Source: Liolophura sinensis (Eukaryota; Mollusca; Polyplacophora; Chitonida; Chitonidae). Taken from it: 64,000 nucleotides of DNA. This document shows, one piece after another, positions 63,400 through 64,000 of this stretch. The DNA is taken from positions 1,120,501 to 1,184,500 of the forward strand of contig NC_088295.1 in the NCBI RefSeq assembly GCF_032854445.1, in the 5' to 3' direction. Positions within the stretch are counted from its first letter, which is position 1; each line of letters opens with the position of its first letter. The translations under genes were made by a program, and so were the position numbers. The notes under the pieces are model-generated. The model was not told where the DNA came from, did not search any database, and worked only from the letters and a program-made list of their open reading frames with translations.

Positions 63400-63885
63400 C
63401 TGAAACACATAATACATATTCAAATTACTGCAAGTCAACAATGTATCACTCATATATTGTATATATATTGCTCTTCACAAACATCACCACAACTCCCAAA
63501 GCTAGTACCAGTATACTTCATTTAGTTAAATGTTGATGCTGTGAATTTTATACTGGGCATAACTCATACATTGTATCAACAAGTTACTCTTTCCATTTGT
63601 AGGTTCTCTCCTCTTAATTCACTAGTCAGAGAGCAACTACTTCTACACAAACTTGTAACACCACAGGCTTCAGCTGAAAATTTTACCTTAAAATTCAACC
63701 TCTGGAAACAAATTCTATGAGTATTTCAAAACAAAACGGTGGTGTCATCACATTTGAAAACATTATGCAACTACAGAAATACAAAAATGATGGCATAAAA
63801 TGGAAAGAAGATATTGGTTTACTCAGTTAAATAAGGATGTGAAGGCTAGATAACAGTTCCCAGTTTTCAAAATCACAATTTGATT
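63400..63885 (-). other. Intron upstream of e1
   Basis: About 490 bp, AT-rich. I find no start exon of the LLLWKN type and no promoter signal I would defend. Confidence 0.5.
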
Positions 63886-64000
63886 TTTTTATTTATTTGA
63901 TTAGTGTTTTACGCCGTACTCAAGAATATTTCACTCATACGACGGCAACCAACATTATGGTGGGAGGAAACCAGGCAGAGCCCAGGGAAATCCCACAACC
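63886..64000 (-). mobile_element. SINE, cut by the window edge
   Basis: TTTTTTATTTATTTGATTAG, GTTTTACGCCGTACTCAAGA and CATTATGGTGGGAGGAAACC are the reversed 3' half of the same SINE family; the head lies beyond 64000. Confidence 0.88.

Noticed and set aside
60747-62746. Long minus frames with HMDVSRACGTG repeats
   Set aside because: 37-bp unit read in three frames in turn; no splice support and it lies in the intron e2-e3, whose flanking exons join in phase without it.

Overview
The window is animal nuclear DNA: short coding exons separated by introns crowded with minisatellites, tRNA-derived SINEs and one long LINE. The SINE consensus and the CACT-type LINE tail resemble repeats I associate with molluscs and other lophotrochozoans. 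Minisatellites anchored on exon-intron borders are something I associate with amphioxus. The phylum is therefore open; a marine invertebrate is the safe reading. An assembly gap of exactly 200 N lies at 18812-19011.

One gene explains nearly all the coding signal. On the minus strand, from 63399 down to 1651, I can chain 41 exons with matching splice sites and no frame break: 6813 nt, 2271 codons, open at both ends. The first exons encode a transmembrane helix and then the cysteine and ALPNAG...VQ...CN.NN.C region found just after TM1 of ABCA-subfamily ABC transporters. Everything after that is extracellular domain, rich in N-glycosylation sequons and without further membrane segments. No nucleotide-binding domain is reached, so the rest of the gene lies beyond position 1. 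The size recalls ABCA12/ABCA13.

The ectodomain is modular. After a half unit (e3-e4), four exons recur with fixed intron phases: type a (phase 0 to 0, two cysteines), type b (0 to 2), type c (2 to 1) and type d (1 to 0). Nine complete cassettes and the first exon of a tenth are visible, each of about 210-237 residues. Cassettes 5-6 and 7-8 look like a two-cassette block duplication. A 2.7-kb near-identical duplication around the gap carries one further four-exon set, which is either a very recent cassette or a falsely duplicated allele.

Roughly 30 kb of the 64 kb (sum of my approximate intervals) is tandem repeat, nearly all intronic. At least six arrays abut an exon and contain copies of its splice donor, or of its acceptor with the exon start. 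A 5.2-kb I/Jockey-type LINE with broken ORFs (44835-50026) sits inside a minisatellite between 14-bp target-site duplications. SINE copies or fragments lie near 10.1, 12.0, 18.35 (duplicated at 21.05), 54.8, 56.2 and 63.9 kb. I found no second host gene, no classical RNA gene and no CRISPR array.
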